From positions 1 through 37,138 of the forward strand of contig JAGXQU010000060.1 of assembly GCA_018335895.1 (NCBI GenBank): a stretch of DNA of 37,138 bases, written 5' to 3'. The DNA comes from Hyphomicrobiales bacterium (GTDB lineage Bacteria > Pseudomonadota > Alphaproteobacteria > Rhizobiales > Xanthobacteraceae). Shown one piece after another: positions 6,252-14,492 of this stretch. Positions within the stretch are counted from its first letter, which is position 1; each line of letters opens with the position of its first letter. A model generated the notes under the pieces. That model did no database searches. It saw only the letters and a program-made list of their open reading frames with translations, and was not told the DNA's origin. Both the position numbers and the translations under genes were made by a program.

Positions 6252-8806
6252 GCCTGCTGCGGAAGATGATCCGAGCGCCCGCGCGCTGAATACGCTTTCA
6301 GCGCGGCGCGGACTGCACTGAATTCGTCGCCCAGCTTCGCCAGATAGTCCGTGCCGCGCTGCTCAAGCTCGCGCTCGCCGATGTGGCGCCACGACAGGCA
6401 CATCTTGTAGATTCGGCGGGCACCGATATTCGCGGCGCCGCTGCGCATCGCATGCAGTTGCTCCCGGAATGCGTTCACATCGCATGACTTCGCGGACTGC
6501 TCGAGTTCTTCGAGCAGCGTTTCGGTGTCGCGAACGAAATCAGCGATCAGTTCATCCACGAACTTGGTGCCGCCGAGCGCTTCGAGATCGGTGAGCGCGC
6601 GAACGTCGATCGGCGAGACATCCGACGCCTTGAACTTCGGATGCGAGGCGATCCGCTTGACGGTTTCGCTTTCGGTGAATGTTTCCTGATCGCTTACCTG
6701 CTTCTCGATGACAATCGAGTTGATGATGCTGAGAAGCCGCGCCGGTTCGATGGGCTTGATAACGCAGGCATCCATACCCGCTTCCTCACAGCGCTGCTTG
6801 GTTTCCGGCGTAGCGTCGGCGGTCAGCGCGACAATAGGAAGCCGCGGCTTGCCGAGCGAGGCGAAGCGGTAGAGCTTGGTCGCTTCGATGCCGTTCAGAA
6901 CCGGCATGTTCACGTCCATCAGCGCAATGTCGAACGCCTTGACCTGCATGGCGTCGAGCGCCTGCTCGCCGTTCTCCACAATGCTGACATCGTGACCGAC
7001 GCGCTCCAGAATCTTTCCAATCACCTTCTGGTTGGTGCGGTTGTCGTCGGCGACGAGAATGGAGAGCTTTCGCGCAGGCTGCTCATGATCGACTTTGCCT
7101 TCCTCGTCGATGCCGGCTGCATCTCCGGCCTTCGCGATTCTCAACGCAGCGCCCAACGTGGACGATTGAGCGGGCTTGGCGATGACGGAGGCAAAGTCAA
7201 ACCGGTTAGGAAGCGGCAGCAACCCGGTTAGCGGCTCTGCCGTCAGCAGAACAACGGAAAGATTCGCGCCGCCATTCATCTTGTTCAGCGTCGTACCGAC
7301 CGAAGCGGAATCAGGCTCTAGTTGATCGCCATCCACGATCACAATCGTCCGGCGTATGCCGCTGGCTTCCGGTACAGCGAACTGATCGCAGGCCTGGTCT
7401 GCCGTACGCGCGACCCCGACGGTTGCGCGCGAATCTTCCAGCATGCGTGTGATTTCGGTGGCGCTGTCATCGTTGCACGCAACGAGTATGACGCGCGTAT
7501 CCGAGAGATCCGGAATCGAGCCGGCACCTTCGTTTGTGCCGATCTGGTAGCCCAGTTCGAACCAGAACGTACTGCCCTCGCCGGGCTTGCTGTCGACGCC
7601 GATCGTGCCGCCCTGACGTTCGATAAGCTGCTTCACAATGGCAAGGCCGAGCCCGGTACCGCCAAAACGGTCGACGATGCTTTCGTCGGCCTGCGTGAAG
7701 CTCTGGAAAATTTTCTCGCGCGCTTCTTCGGCAATGCCGATCCCGGTATCGGTCACTTCGAACCGGATCCGCGCCGTGCCGTCCTTTTGCTCGATCAGAC
7801 CGGCTGCAATCGCAATGCTGCCGCGCTCGGTAAACTTGACGGCATTCGCCGTAAGATTGGTCAGCGCATCCTGCAACGCGCGCGAATTGCCATGCAGCTT
7901 ATAGGGCGTGTGCGGGCCGACATGCAGCGAAAGGCGGACGCCCTTCTCCCTTGCCTGCGCGACCAGCATCGAACGGACCTGTCCCAATACCGCGTGCAGA
8001 TCGAAATCGACCGAGTGGTCCGGCATCTGGCCGGCTTCGATGCGGGAGTAATTCAGAATGTCGTTGATCTGCGCGAGCAACGCGCGTGCCGACCCGCGGA
8101 TCGTCTGGGTCATGTCGAGCTGCTCGGCATTGAGCTTGGTGTCGCGCAGCATATCGCTCATGCCGATCACGGCATTGAGCGGCGTGCGGAACTCGTGGCT
8201 CACGCTCGCAAGGAAGAGGCTTTTCGCCTTGTTGGCCTGTTCGGCCTCGTTTTTGGCCGCCTGCAGCTTCTTGATGAGTGTCGCTGCATAGAGCGGCAGG
8301 ATCACGAGGCCGCCAAGCAGGCCATAGGCGAGCTTGGTGTGAAGCGCCCAATACTCGGTGGTCGCAACAACGGCCGAAAATCCGGCGACCGCGATCAGCA
8401 TGGCGCCGAAGAGATACTTCAGGCCGAAGCGAAAGCCGTTTCCGAAAATGACCCAAAGATAAATCGGATAGAGCAACGAAAGCGCTTCGTCGCCGGCATG
8501 AATGCCCCAGGACAGAAATCCGAGATCCGAGCACATCGCGATGACGCGCCGCGGCACGGATACGCCCGGCTGGTAGAGCATGTGCGCAAGGAACGCGAAC
8601 GAAATGCCGAAGAACAGCGAAGTAAGCAGAACGGCTTCGTAGGGAACCTCTACGCCGAACAGCGAAGCAACGCCGAGATAGATCAGAATAAGCGCACTGA
8701 TGACGACGCGATTGACGACCATCTCGTGCTCGCCATCAGGCCTATTCTTGAGTCGGCTTTTCAGAAAGCCGATCAGAGAGAAGTGGGACTTCGCCGCCGC
8801 TGTCAT
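6248..8806 (-). CDS. rpfC: RpfC-like hybrid sensor histidine kinase (membrane sensor, HisKA, HATPase, two receivers, Hpt)
   Basis: An 852-residue inner-membrane DSF sensor candidate. A short cytoplasmic N-terminus (FLKSRLKNRPDGEHE) leads into five or six membrane helices (about 33-176) with no large periplasmic domain, as in Xanthomonas RpfC. HisKA follows with SHEFRTPLN (H204). The HATPase has the N-box NLTANAVKF (N321), DTGIGI and GGTGLGLAI. Next comes a poorly conserved receiver (about 438-548, no clean DD pair or TP loop), then a canonical receiver (D631 in ALMDVNMP, K684 in VIKP). The C-terminal Hpt domain carries H785 (LHAMRSGAANIGA), a motif typical of RpfC. It starts 10 bases after the stop of the upstream response regulator, so the two are co-transcribed. 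It ends inside the rpfF stop. Xanthomonas RpfC is shorter, with one receiver; the extra degenerate receiver accounts for the added length. Confidence 0.87.
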   Translation of the reverse strand: MTAAAKSHFSLIGFLKSRLKNRPDGEHEMVVNRVVISALILIYLGVASLFGVEVPYEAVLLTSLFFGISFAFLAHMLYQPGVSVPRRVIAMCSDLGFLSWGIHAGDEALSLLYPIYLWVIFGNGFRFGLKYLFGAMLIAVAGFSAVVATTEYWALHTKLAYGLLGGLVILPLYAATLIKKLQAAKNEAEQANKAKSLFLASVSHEFRTPLNAVIGMSDMLRDTKLNAEQLDMTQTIRGSARALLAQINDILNYSRIEAGQMPDHSVDFDLHAVLGQVRSMLVAQAREKGVRLSLHVGPHTPYKLHGNSRALQDALTNLTANAVKFTERGSIAIAAGLIEQKDGTARIRFEVTDTGIGIAEEAREKIFQSFTQADESIVDRFGGTGLGLAIVKQLIERQGGTIGVDSKPGEGSTFWFELGYQIGTNEGAGSIPDLSDTRVILVACNDDSATEITRMLEDSRATVGVARTADQACDQFAVPEASGIRRTIVIVDGDQLEPDSASVGTTLNKMNGGANLSVVLLTAEPLTGLLPLPNRFDFASVIAKPAQSSTLGAALRIAKAGDAAGIDEEGKVDHEQPARKLSILVADDNRTNQKVIGKILERVGHDVSIVENGEQALDAMQVKAFDIALMDVNMPVLNGIEATKLYRFASLGKPRLPIVALTADATPETKQRCEEAGMDACVIKPIEPARLLSIINSIVIEKQVSDQETFTESETVKRIASHPKFKASDVSPIDVRALTDLEALGGTKFVDELIADFVRDTETLLEELEQSAKSCDVNAFREQLHAMRSGAANIGARRIYKMCLSWRHIGERELEQRGTDYLAKLGDEFSAVRAALKAYSARGRSDHLPQQA

Positions 8807-8816
8807 CGGGTAGCCC

Positions 8817-10961
8817 TCATGCAGTCCGCGCCATTAGATTCTGCTGATTGAATAGGAAGGCGAAGTCTTCGGCGGGAACCGGCGGGCTGAAGTAGAAGCC
8901 CTGCACTTCGTCGCAGCCTTCGCTGCGGACGAAAGCGAGTTGCTCCGCGGTCTCCACGCCTTCCGCCATGATCTTCAGGTTGAGGCTGTGGCCGAGATTG
9001 ATGATCGCCCGGACGATGGCGGCGTCGTTCGGATCGGTGTTTACGTTGCGGATGAAGCCCTGGTCGATCTTCAGGCGATCGACCGGAAGGGTCTTCACAT
9101 AGGAAAGAGACGAATAGCCGACGCCGAAATCGTCGATCGAGAACGTGATGCCCTTCTCCTGAAGGAACCGGACGTCCTGCGCGACCGCTTCCGGGTTCTG
9201 CATCAGGATGCTTTCGGTCAGTTCGAGCTCAAGCGAACGCGGATCGAGGCCGGTCTTTTCCAGCGTATCCAGTACATGCTGGCGGATATCCTGCTTCCGG
9301 AACTGCACCGGCGAGAGATTGACCGCGATCCTGAAGGTACCGTGATCATTCGCCCAGATCTTCGCCTGCTGACAGGCTTCGTGCAGCACCCACTCGTTGA
9401 TCGGGACGATGAGTCCGTTTTCTTCCGCGAGCGGAAGAAATTCGGCAGGGCGCACCAGACCCGAGCCCGGTCGCCGCCAGCGCAGGAGCGCCTCCGCGCC
9501 GATGATGCGGCCCGTGCGAAGATCGATCTGCGGCTGATAGTTGAGCAGGAACTGCTTCTTCGCCAGCGCCTGACGAAGATCGCTTTCGAGCACGATCGCC
9601 TCGCGCGCGATCGTGTGCATATCGGAGGCGAACACGCGCCAGGCGTTCCTGCCTTCGGCCTTCGCCTGATACATCGCAAGATCGGCGTTCTTTATCAGCG
9701 CGTCCACGTCGACGCCGTCGGTAGGATGTACGGTGATGCCGATACTGGCAGTGGTATTGATCTCCTGGCCTTCCAGCTCGAAAGGCTGCTCCAGCGCCTC
9801 GATCACCTTCTGCGCCAGCGTCACGGCGTCGTCGGTGCGGCCGATCTCGGTCTGCAGGATCGCGAATTCGTCGCCGCCCAGGCGCGCGACGATGTCGGTT
9901 TCGCGCACCGTCCTGCACAACCGCTGCGAGACCGCCCGCAGCAGCTGATCGCCCTGCTGGTGGCCGAGCACGTCGTTGACGCCCTTGAACCGATCGAGAT
10001 CGAGCAGCAGCAGCGCGAACTGCTTGTCGCCGCGGCGCGTGCGGGCGATCTGCTTGCGGACGCTGTCGTGGAAGTAGGTGCGGTTCGGCAGCCCCGTCAG
10101 CGGGTCGTGATGCGCGAGATGATGGAGATGCTCCTCGGCCTGCTTACGCTCGGTGATGTTGAGCGAGGTCGTCAGCACGTTGATGATCTTCCCGGCGCGG
10201 TCGCGCAGGGGCGATTTCGTGGTCAGGAAGACGTGGCGATTTCCGGCGCGATCGATGATCTCTTCTTCATAGCTCGGCAGCCCTTTGCCGTTCTCAAAGA
10301 CGACACGGTCAAGGCCGGCGCTCTGCGGGCCGAAATGCGAGCCGAAGATTTCCGCCGCGGTCTTGCCGCCGGCCTGCGTCGCATCGACGCCATAGAAATT
10401 CGCCGTGAAAGCGTTGAGAAAGACGCAGCGTCCGTCGCGGTCGGTTGCCGAGATCAGCGCGGGAACGGTGTCGATGACCTGGGCGAGGCGCTCGCGGCTG
10501 TCGCGCAGCACTTCCTTGCGAAAGCGCTCGCTGTCCATGAGCTCGCGCTCGAGCTCTGTGGCGCGGCTCTTGATGACGAGCGACTGCTTGCGGAGCTTCA
10601 GAAGGTTGCGGGCGCGCGTCAGAAACTCGTGATGATCGACCGGACTTTGCAGGAAGTCGGTGGCACCCGCCTCCAGCGCCTTCATGCGATGCGAGCGCTC
10701 TTCGTAAACGGTGATTACTACCGCGGGTACGTCGGCGCACTCGGGAATCTGCCGGAAGCGCCGGACGAACTCGGCGCCGTCCATGACCGGCATCTTGTAG
10801 TCGGTTACCACGAGATCGGGCGTGTTGTTCTTGATCCACTCGATCGCCTCGGCCGGATCGCCAAACGCGCGCACAGCCACGCCTTCCTCGATGGAAGTCG
10901 CGAGCTTCGCAAAAATATTCCGGTTCGTAATCCGGTCATCGACGATGACGATCAACGACAT
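8817..10961 (-). CDS. REC-PAS-GGDEF-EAL response regulator in the rpfG position
   Basis: A 714-residue cytoplasmic regulator that probably makes or breaks cyclic-di-GMP in response to the RpfC-like kinase. Domains: receiver 1-122 (D8-D9, phospho-acceptor D54 in VVTDYKMP, T84); a coiled linker 125-160; PAS about 160-275; GGDEF about 285-445, with GGDEF at 362-366 and an RETD inhibitory site at 353-356; EAL about 455-705, with EAL at 490-492, NLSP, DDFG (610-613), K631 and E667. Both enzyme motifs look intact. The receiver lacks the conserved lysine: the usual KP reads SP (S106). In Xanthomonas the gene upstream of rpfC in the same operon encodes RpfG, a REC-HD-GYP phosphodiesterase. Here the position is kept and the output domain differs. 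Net activity cannot be read from the sequence. The ATG at 10961 gives a complete receiver but has only a weak, distant GGGG. Confidence 0.9.
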   Translation of the reverse strand: MSLIVIVDDRITNRNIFAKLATSIEEGVAVRAFGDPAEAIEWIKNNTPDLVVTDYKMPVMDGAEFVRRFRQIPECADVPAVVITVYEERSHRMKALEAGATDFLQSPVDHHEFLTRARNLLKLRKQSLVIKSRATELERELMDSERFRKEVLRDSRERLAQVIDTVPALISATDRDGRCVFLNAFTANFYGVDATQAGGKTAAEIFGSHFGPQSAGLDRVVFENGKGLPSYEEEIIDRAGNRHVFLTTKSPLRDRAGKIINVLTTSLNITERKQAEEHLHHLAHHDPLTGLPNRTYFHDSVRKQIARTRRGDKQFALLLLDLDRFKGVNDVLGHQQGDQLLRAVSQRLCRTVRETDIVARLGGDEFAILQTEIGRTDDAVTLAQKVIEALEQPFELEGQEINTTASIGITVHPTDGVDVDALIKNADLAMYQAKAEGRNAWRVFASDMHTIAREAIVLESDLRQALAKKQFLLNYQPQIDLRTGRIIGAEALLRWRRPGSGLVRPAEFLPLAEENGLIVPINEWVLHEACQQAKIWANDHGTFRIAVNLSPVQFRKQDIRQHVLDTLEKTGLDPRSLELELTESILMQNPEAVAQDVRFLQEKGITFSIDDFGVGYSSLSYVKTLPVDRLKIDQGFIRNVNTDPNDAAIVRAIINLGHSLNLKIMAEGVETAEQLAFVRSEGCDEVQGFYFSPPVPAEDFAFLFNQQNLMARTA

Positions 10962-11259
10962 TCGCGAACGTAGTCCCCTGGCCTCGCCGCATGCAGCGGC
11001 ATCATTCTTCTTTTCGCTACCGTGCGCCTCGTTGCTGAATCCGCGCGAGACGCATTTTGCTCGGGAACTTTTTAGCGATGATTGTTGAAGAAGCTGCTAA
11101 CTGTCCGGCTACGAATTGTTAGCGTTGTTGCCCGCACAGACTGCGACTTCGGTAACGATTCCGGGTTCGTTAAGGCTAACGAAACGTTGCGGAAAAAGAT
11201 AAACTCCCCGCCTTGCGGCGGGGAGTTTCCATTCGTGCTTGCGAAAGTGCGCGCGGCGA
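10962..11259. other. Intergenic region between the GGDEF-EAL gene and livK, with two small inverted repeats
   Basis: These 298 bases hold the promoter of the leftward GGDEF-EAL/rpfC operon and the end of the liv operon arriving from the right. Apart from the terminator at 11201-11228 there is a TTCGTTA-AGGC-TAACGAA repeat (11166-11183) and a wider GCTAAC/GTTAGC pair (11096-11101 and 11118-11123). The TAACG/CGTTA theme is repeated nearby, which could be an operator, but it is not a motif I can name. No gene is seen. Confidence 0.45.
11201..11228 (-). terminator. Rho-independent terminator of the livK-ended operon
   Basis: AAACTCCCCGCC and GGCGGGGAGTTT form a perfect 12-base-pair stem around a four-base loop (TTGC on the plus strand). 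Read on the minus strand it is followed by ATCTTTTTCC, a usable U tract, and it lies 31 bases after the livK stop. It therefore ends the iclR/liv transcription unit. Confidence 0.85.
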
Positions 11260-12480
11260 TTAGCTGCCGCGTACTTCGCCGGAAATGATCGGGCCGAAGA
11301 ATTCCCATCTTCCGCCCTTGAAGCGCATCATCTGGTTCTGCTCGATCGGATAGAAATCCGTCGCGCTCGTGTTCACCTTGATGCCGGGCAAAAGCAGGTC
11401 GAGTTCGAGATCCTTCATGCTGGCGGCTGCCTTCATGACGCCTTCGCGCGTCAGATTCTTGCCGGCCGCGAGCAGCACCTTATGCAGGTTCTGCGCGACG
11501 GTGTAGCCGTAGACATTGAAGCTCGAGGTCTTGTCGCCTTCGGGATAGTACTTGTCCATGAAGGCAAACCACTTCTTCATACCGGCGTCGTCTTTCCACT
11601 GCGGATCGTTCTGATCCTTCAAGTATCCGGTGGAGAAGATGCCTTCTGCATTTTCGAAGCCGGCCGGCTTCAGCACGCCGCCAACCGAGTTCGAGACCTG
11701 GTTGAGGAAGTGAGCCGGCTTCCAGCCGATCTCGGCCATTTTCTTGATCGACTGCGCCGCAAACTTCGGCGTGGTCGCGTTGAAAAGCACGTCCGCGCCC
11801 GATGCCTTCAGCGCGATGATCTGGCTGTCGACGGTCGGGTCGGCGACTTCATAGGGCTGCTCGGACACGATCATGGTCTTGGCCTTTGCGCCGAGACCGT
11901 CTTTCAGGCCCTTCACGTAGTCCTTACCGTAGTCGTCGTTCTGATAGAGAACGCCGATCTTGGCATTCGGGAAGTTCTTCAGAATGTAATCCGCATAGAT
12001 GCGGCCTTCGCTCTGGTAGTTCGGCTGCCAGCCCATGGTCCACGGGAACTTCTTCGGGTCGCCCCACTTGGTGGCGCCGGTCGCAACGAAGAGCTGCGGC
12101 ACTTTCTTGCCGTTGAGATAGCCCTGGATCGCGGTGTTGCCCGGCGTGCCGAGCGGCTGGAACACGAGGAGCACGTTGTCGGATTCCACGAGCTTACGGG
12201 TCTGCTCCAGCGCTTTCGGCGGCGAGTAGCTGTCGTCGTAAGAGATGAAGTTGACCATGCGGCCGTGGATGCCTCCCTCGGCGTTCACCATCTTGAAGTA
12301 AGCGGCGATCGACTTGCCGATCGTGCCGTAAGCGGAGGCAGGCCCGCTATACGGATTGATGTTGCCGATCTTGATTTCCTTGTCCGTTACGCCCGGCGTC
12401 TGCGCAGGGGCGGAGCCGGCCATCGTTACGGCGAAGCCCAGCGCGAGCGCCGAGACAATTCCGTATTTCTTGATCGTCAT
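11260..12480 (-). CDS. livK: Liv/HAAT-type ABC transporter periplasmic binding protein
   Basis: The soluble receptor that delivers ligand to LivHM. The 406-residue protein opens with a Sec signal (MTIKKYGIVSALALGFAV, AxA cleavage near APAQT), then the type I periplasmic fold: EIKIGNINPYSGPASAYGTIGK, DDSYSPPKALEQTRKLVE, TPGNTAIQGY, YQNDDYGKDYVKGLKDG, and a C-terminal NVYGYTVAQNLHKVL block. GGGAGG sits just before the ATG. It is the last gene of the unit and is followed by a strong terminator. The family binds branched-chain amino acids, aromatic acids, fatty acids or dicarboxylates. The neighbouring pim-like operon and iclR make a carboxylic acid as likely as an amino acid; this is inference. 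Confidence 0.9.
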   Translation of the reverse strand: MTIKKYGIVSALALGFAVTMAGSAPAQTPGVTDKEIKIGNINPYSGPASAYGTIGKSIAAYFKMVNAEGGIHGRMVNFISYDDSYSPPKALEQTRKLVESDNVLLVFQPLGTPGNTAIQGYLNGKKVPQLFVATGATKWGDPKKFPWTMGWQPNYQSEGRIYADYILKNFPNAKIGVLYQNDDYGKDYVKGLKDGLGAKAKTMIVSEQPYEVADPTVDSQIIALKASGADVLFNATTPKFAAQSIKKMAEIGWKPAHFLNQVSNSVGGVLKPAGFENAEGIFSTGYLKDQNDPQWKDDAGMKKWFAFMDKYYPEGDKTSSFNVYGYTVAQNLHKVLLAAGKNLTREGVMKAAASMKDLELDLLLPGIKVNTSATDFYPIEQNQMMRFKGGRWEFFGPIISGEVRGS

Positions 12481-12507
12481 TGTTACCTCCCTTGGGAAAA
12501 TGACCGT

Positions 12508-13605
12508 TCAGCTTCTCGCCTGCGCGAGCCGCTGCACGGCCAGTCGAAGCAATCCGGCAAGGCCGGACGGCATTACGTAGATGAGCAGGATCAGGAACAC
12601 GCCGTACACGGTGCCGGTGAGTCCCTTCGAGCTCTGCTCGCCGATTGTCGGAAAGAAAGGAATGAACTTGCGGACGAAGTCGAAGAAAGCCGCAAGGCCG
12701 AAAGCAATGTGTTCGGCGATGTTCGGCACGAACAGGATGAACAACGCGCCGAGAAAAGCGCCGGGAATCCAGCCGACGCCGCCGACCACCATGCCGACGA
12801 AGATCGCAACTGCAAGCGTGATCTGGAAACTGTCCGGAGCGACGAAAGCGATCAGCATCGCGCTCAGCGCGCCGGCGACCCCGGTAAAGAGCGCGCTCAC
12901 CCCGAACGTCAGGGTCTTGAACAGCGAGAGATTGATGCCCGTGACCTTGGCCGCGATGTGGTTGTCGCGGATGGCCTTCATCGCGCGGCCCGAGCGGCTG
13001 TTCACGAGGCTGAAGGCGAAAAAGAACATCAGGATCGTCACGGCGAACGTCACGTAGAAAGTCCACTGATCCTGATCCAGTTGCAGGCCGAAGGGCGCCT
13101 CCGGTTTCAGGTGGAAGAGCGCAAGTCCCTGCACGCCGCCGGTGAGATGCTCGATGGGCTTGAACTTGAGAATCTGCGGGGTCGCGATGGCCAGAGCAAA
13201 GGTCGCAAGCGCGAGATAGATTCCTTCCAGCCGCAGCGCCGGAAGTCCGAACAGAAACCCGAAGACGAAACAGACCGCAGCGGCAATCGGGATTGTCAGA
13301 TAGAACGGCATATCGAGTTGCGTCATCAGGACCGCGGAGACATAGGCGCCGATCGCGTAGAACGCGCTGTGGCCGAGCGAAAACTGGCCGTTGAATCCGG
13401 TCAGCAGGTTGAGGCCGGCAATTGCGATCGCATAGATCAGCAGCTGCGTGATCTGGAACGTGAATACGCCGGACGCCATCAGCGGAAACAGGCCGCCCAC
13501 GATGAGGATGAAAATAAAGCCTGCAAGCTTCCAGTTCTGCGCAAGCGTAATCACGGTTGCGCCGATTGCGGCGATCAGAACGGTGACGGGTGAAGTGGTT
13601 TTCAT
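12508..13605 (-). CDS. livM: Liv-type ABC transporter permease LivM
   Basis: One of the two inner-membrane permeases of the transporter, 365 residues with about ten hydrophobic segments. LivM hallmarks are TGFNGQFSLGHSAFYAIGAYVSA near residue 70-92, LRLEGIYLALATFALA, and the EAA-like loop VNSRSGRAMKAIRDNHIAAKVTGIN with KTLTFGVSALFTGVAGAL. The GMVVGGVGWIPGAFLGA block is also typical. It starts 2 bases after the livH stop, so the pair is translated together, and 27 bases separate it from livK. The C-terminus (GLAGLLRLAVQRLAQARS) is basic. The ATG at 13605 is the natural start. Confidence 0.92.
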   Translation of the reverse strand: MKTTSPVTVLIAAIGATVITLAQNWKLAGFIFILIVGGLFPLMASGVFTFQITQLLIYAIAIAGLNLLTGFNGQFSLGHSAFYAIGAYVSAVLMTQLDMPFYLTIPIAAAVCFVFGFLFGLPALRLEGIYLALATFALAIATPQILKFKPIEHLTGGVQGLALFHLKPEAPFGLQLDQDQWTFYVTFAVTILMFFFAFSLVNSRSGRAMKAIRDNHIAAKVTGINLSLFKTLTFGVSALFTGVAGALSAMLIAFVAPDSFQITLAVAIFVGMVVGGVGWIPGAFLGALFILFVPNIAEHIAFGLAAFFDFVRKFIPFFPTIGEQSSKGLTGTVYGVFLILLIYVMPSGLAGLLRLAVQRLAQARS

Positions 13606-13607
13606 GA

Positions 13608-14483
13608 CTACACCCGGCTTACGATCTTACGGCCGAACAAGCCGTTCGGTTTCAGGGTCAGAACGAGAATGATAAGCGCGAGCGCGATGGTGAGCTTCAT
13701 CTCCGCACCGAATTGCGGGACGAAAGACGCAAGGTTTTCGATCACGCCGACCGCAAAGCCGCCGAATACCGCCCCGCCGGGGCTGGTCAATCCGCCGACG
13801 ACCGCACCCGCGAAGCCGTAGAGCAGGATAGTGACCATCATGTTCGGCTCGAGGAACACGACCGGCGCGATCATGATGCCTGCAACCGCGCCGATCGCCG
13901 CGGCCATGCCCCAGCCCAGCGCGTTCATGAAGCCCACGCGAATGCCGACCAGCCTCGCGGAATCGGGATTTGCAGATGCCGCGCGCATCGCAAGGCCCAC
14001 GCGCGTGTAGCGGAAGAACGCGTAAAGCATGACCAGCATGATGCCGGTCACCGCGATCATACCGGCTCCGTGTGCGCTGAGAATGCCGCCGCCGAGCACC
14101 GGCTTGGTGCCGAATGGCGTCGGGAACGGCTTGATCGTGAACTCCCAGATGAATCCCGCCATCGAATTGATGATGACGAAGAGCGCGATGAAGATGACGA
14201 TGTGGCTGAGCACCGGAGCGTTATGCACCGGCTTGAAGACAATCCGCTCGATCGCATAACCGAGCACGAAAGAGATTGCGATGGTGAGGAAGAATGCGCC
14301 CCAATAGGGCATTCCCCAATGCATCAGCTGCCAGGCGATATAGGTCGAGAACATCGCCATCTCGCCTTGGGCGAAGTTAAGATGATCGATGGCCTGGTAG
14401 ATCATGACGATGGAGAGCGCGATGCAGGCGTAGATCGCGCCCGTCGCAAGTCCACCGACGATTTGTTGTACGACCTGTTCCAT
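13608..14483 (-). CDS. livH: Liv-type ABC transporter permease LivH
   Basis: The partner permease, 291 residues, about eight membrane segments. Hallmarks are QQIVGGLATGAIYACIALS at the N-terminus, HLNFAQGEMAMFSTYIAW (LivH family block), the loop FRYTRVGLAMRAASANPDSARLVGI with NALGWGMAAAIGAVAG, and GFAGAVVGGLTSPGGAVFGGFAVG. It sits between livF (9 bases upstream) and livM (2 bases downstream) in the usual G-F-H-M order. Nothing is missing or unusual in it. Confidence 0.92.
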   Translation of the reverse strand: MEQVVQQIVGGLATGAIYACIALSIVMIYQAIDHLNFAQGEMAMFSTYIAWQLMHWGMPYWGAFFLTIAISFVLGYAIERIVFKPVHNAPVLSHIVIFIALFVIINSMAGFIWEFTIKPFPTPFGTKPVLGGGILSAHGAGMIAVTGIMLVMLYAFFRYTRVGLAMRAASANPDSARLVGIRVGFMNALGWGMAAAIGAVAGIMIAPVVFLEPNMMVTILLYGFAGAVVGGLTSPGGAVFGGFAVGVIENLASFVPQFGAEMKLTIALALIILVLTLKPNGLFGRKIVSRV

Positions 14484-14492
14484 CGTTCTTCC

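Noticed and set aside
7322-8851. 509-codon open frame antisense to the RpfC-like kinase
   Set aside because: No motifs, while the minus strand shows H204, the N-box and receiver residues in order.
8940-10973. 677-codon open frame antisense to the GGDEF-EAL gene
   Set aside because: Its translation is rich in Arg, Asp and His without any fold, and the opposite strand has every motif of a real gene. It is a GC-codon shadow.
11239-13593. 784-codon open frame antisense to livK and livM
   Set aside because: Spans two genuine genes and the terminator between them; composition (Arg/Glu/Asp-rich) is that of shadow frames.
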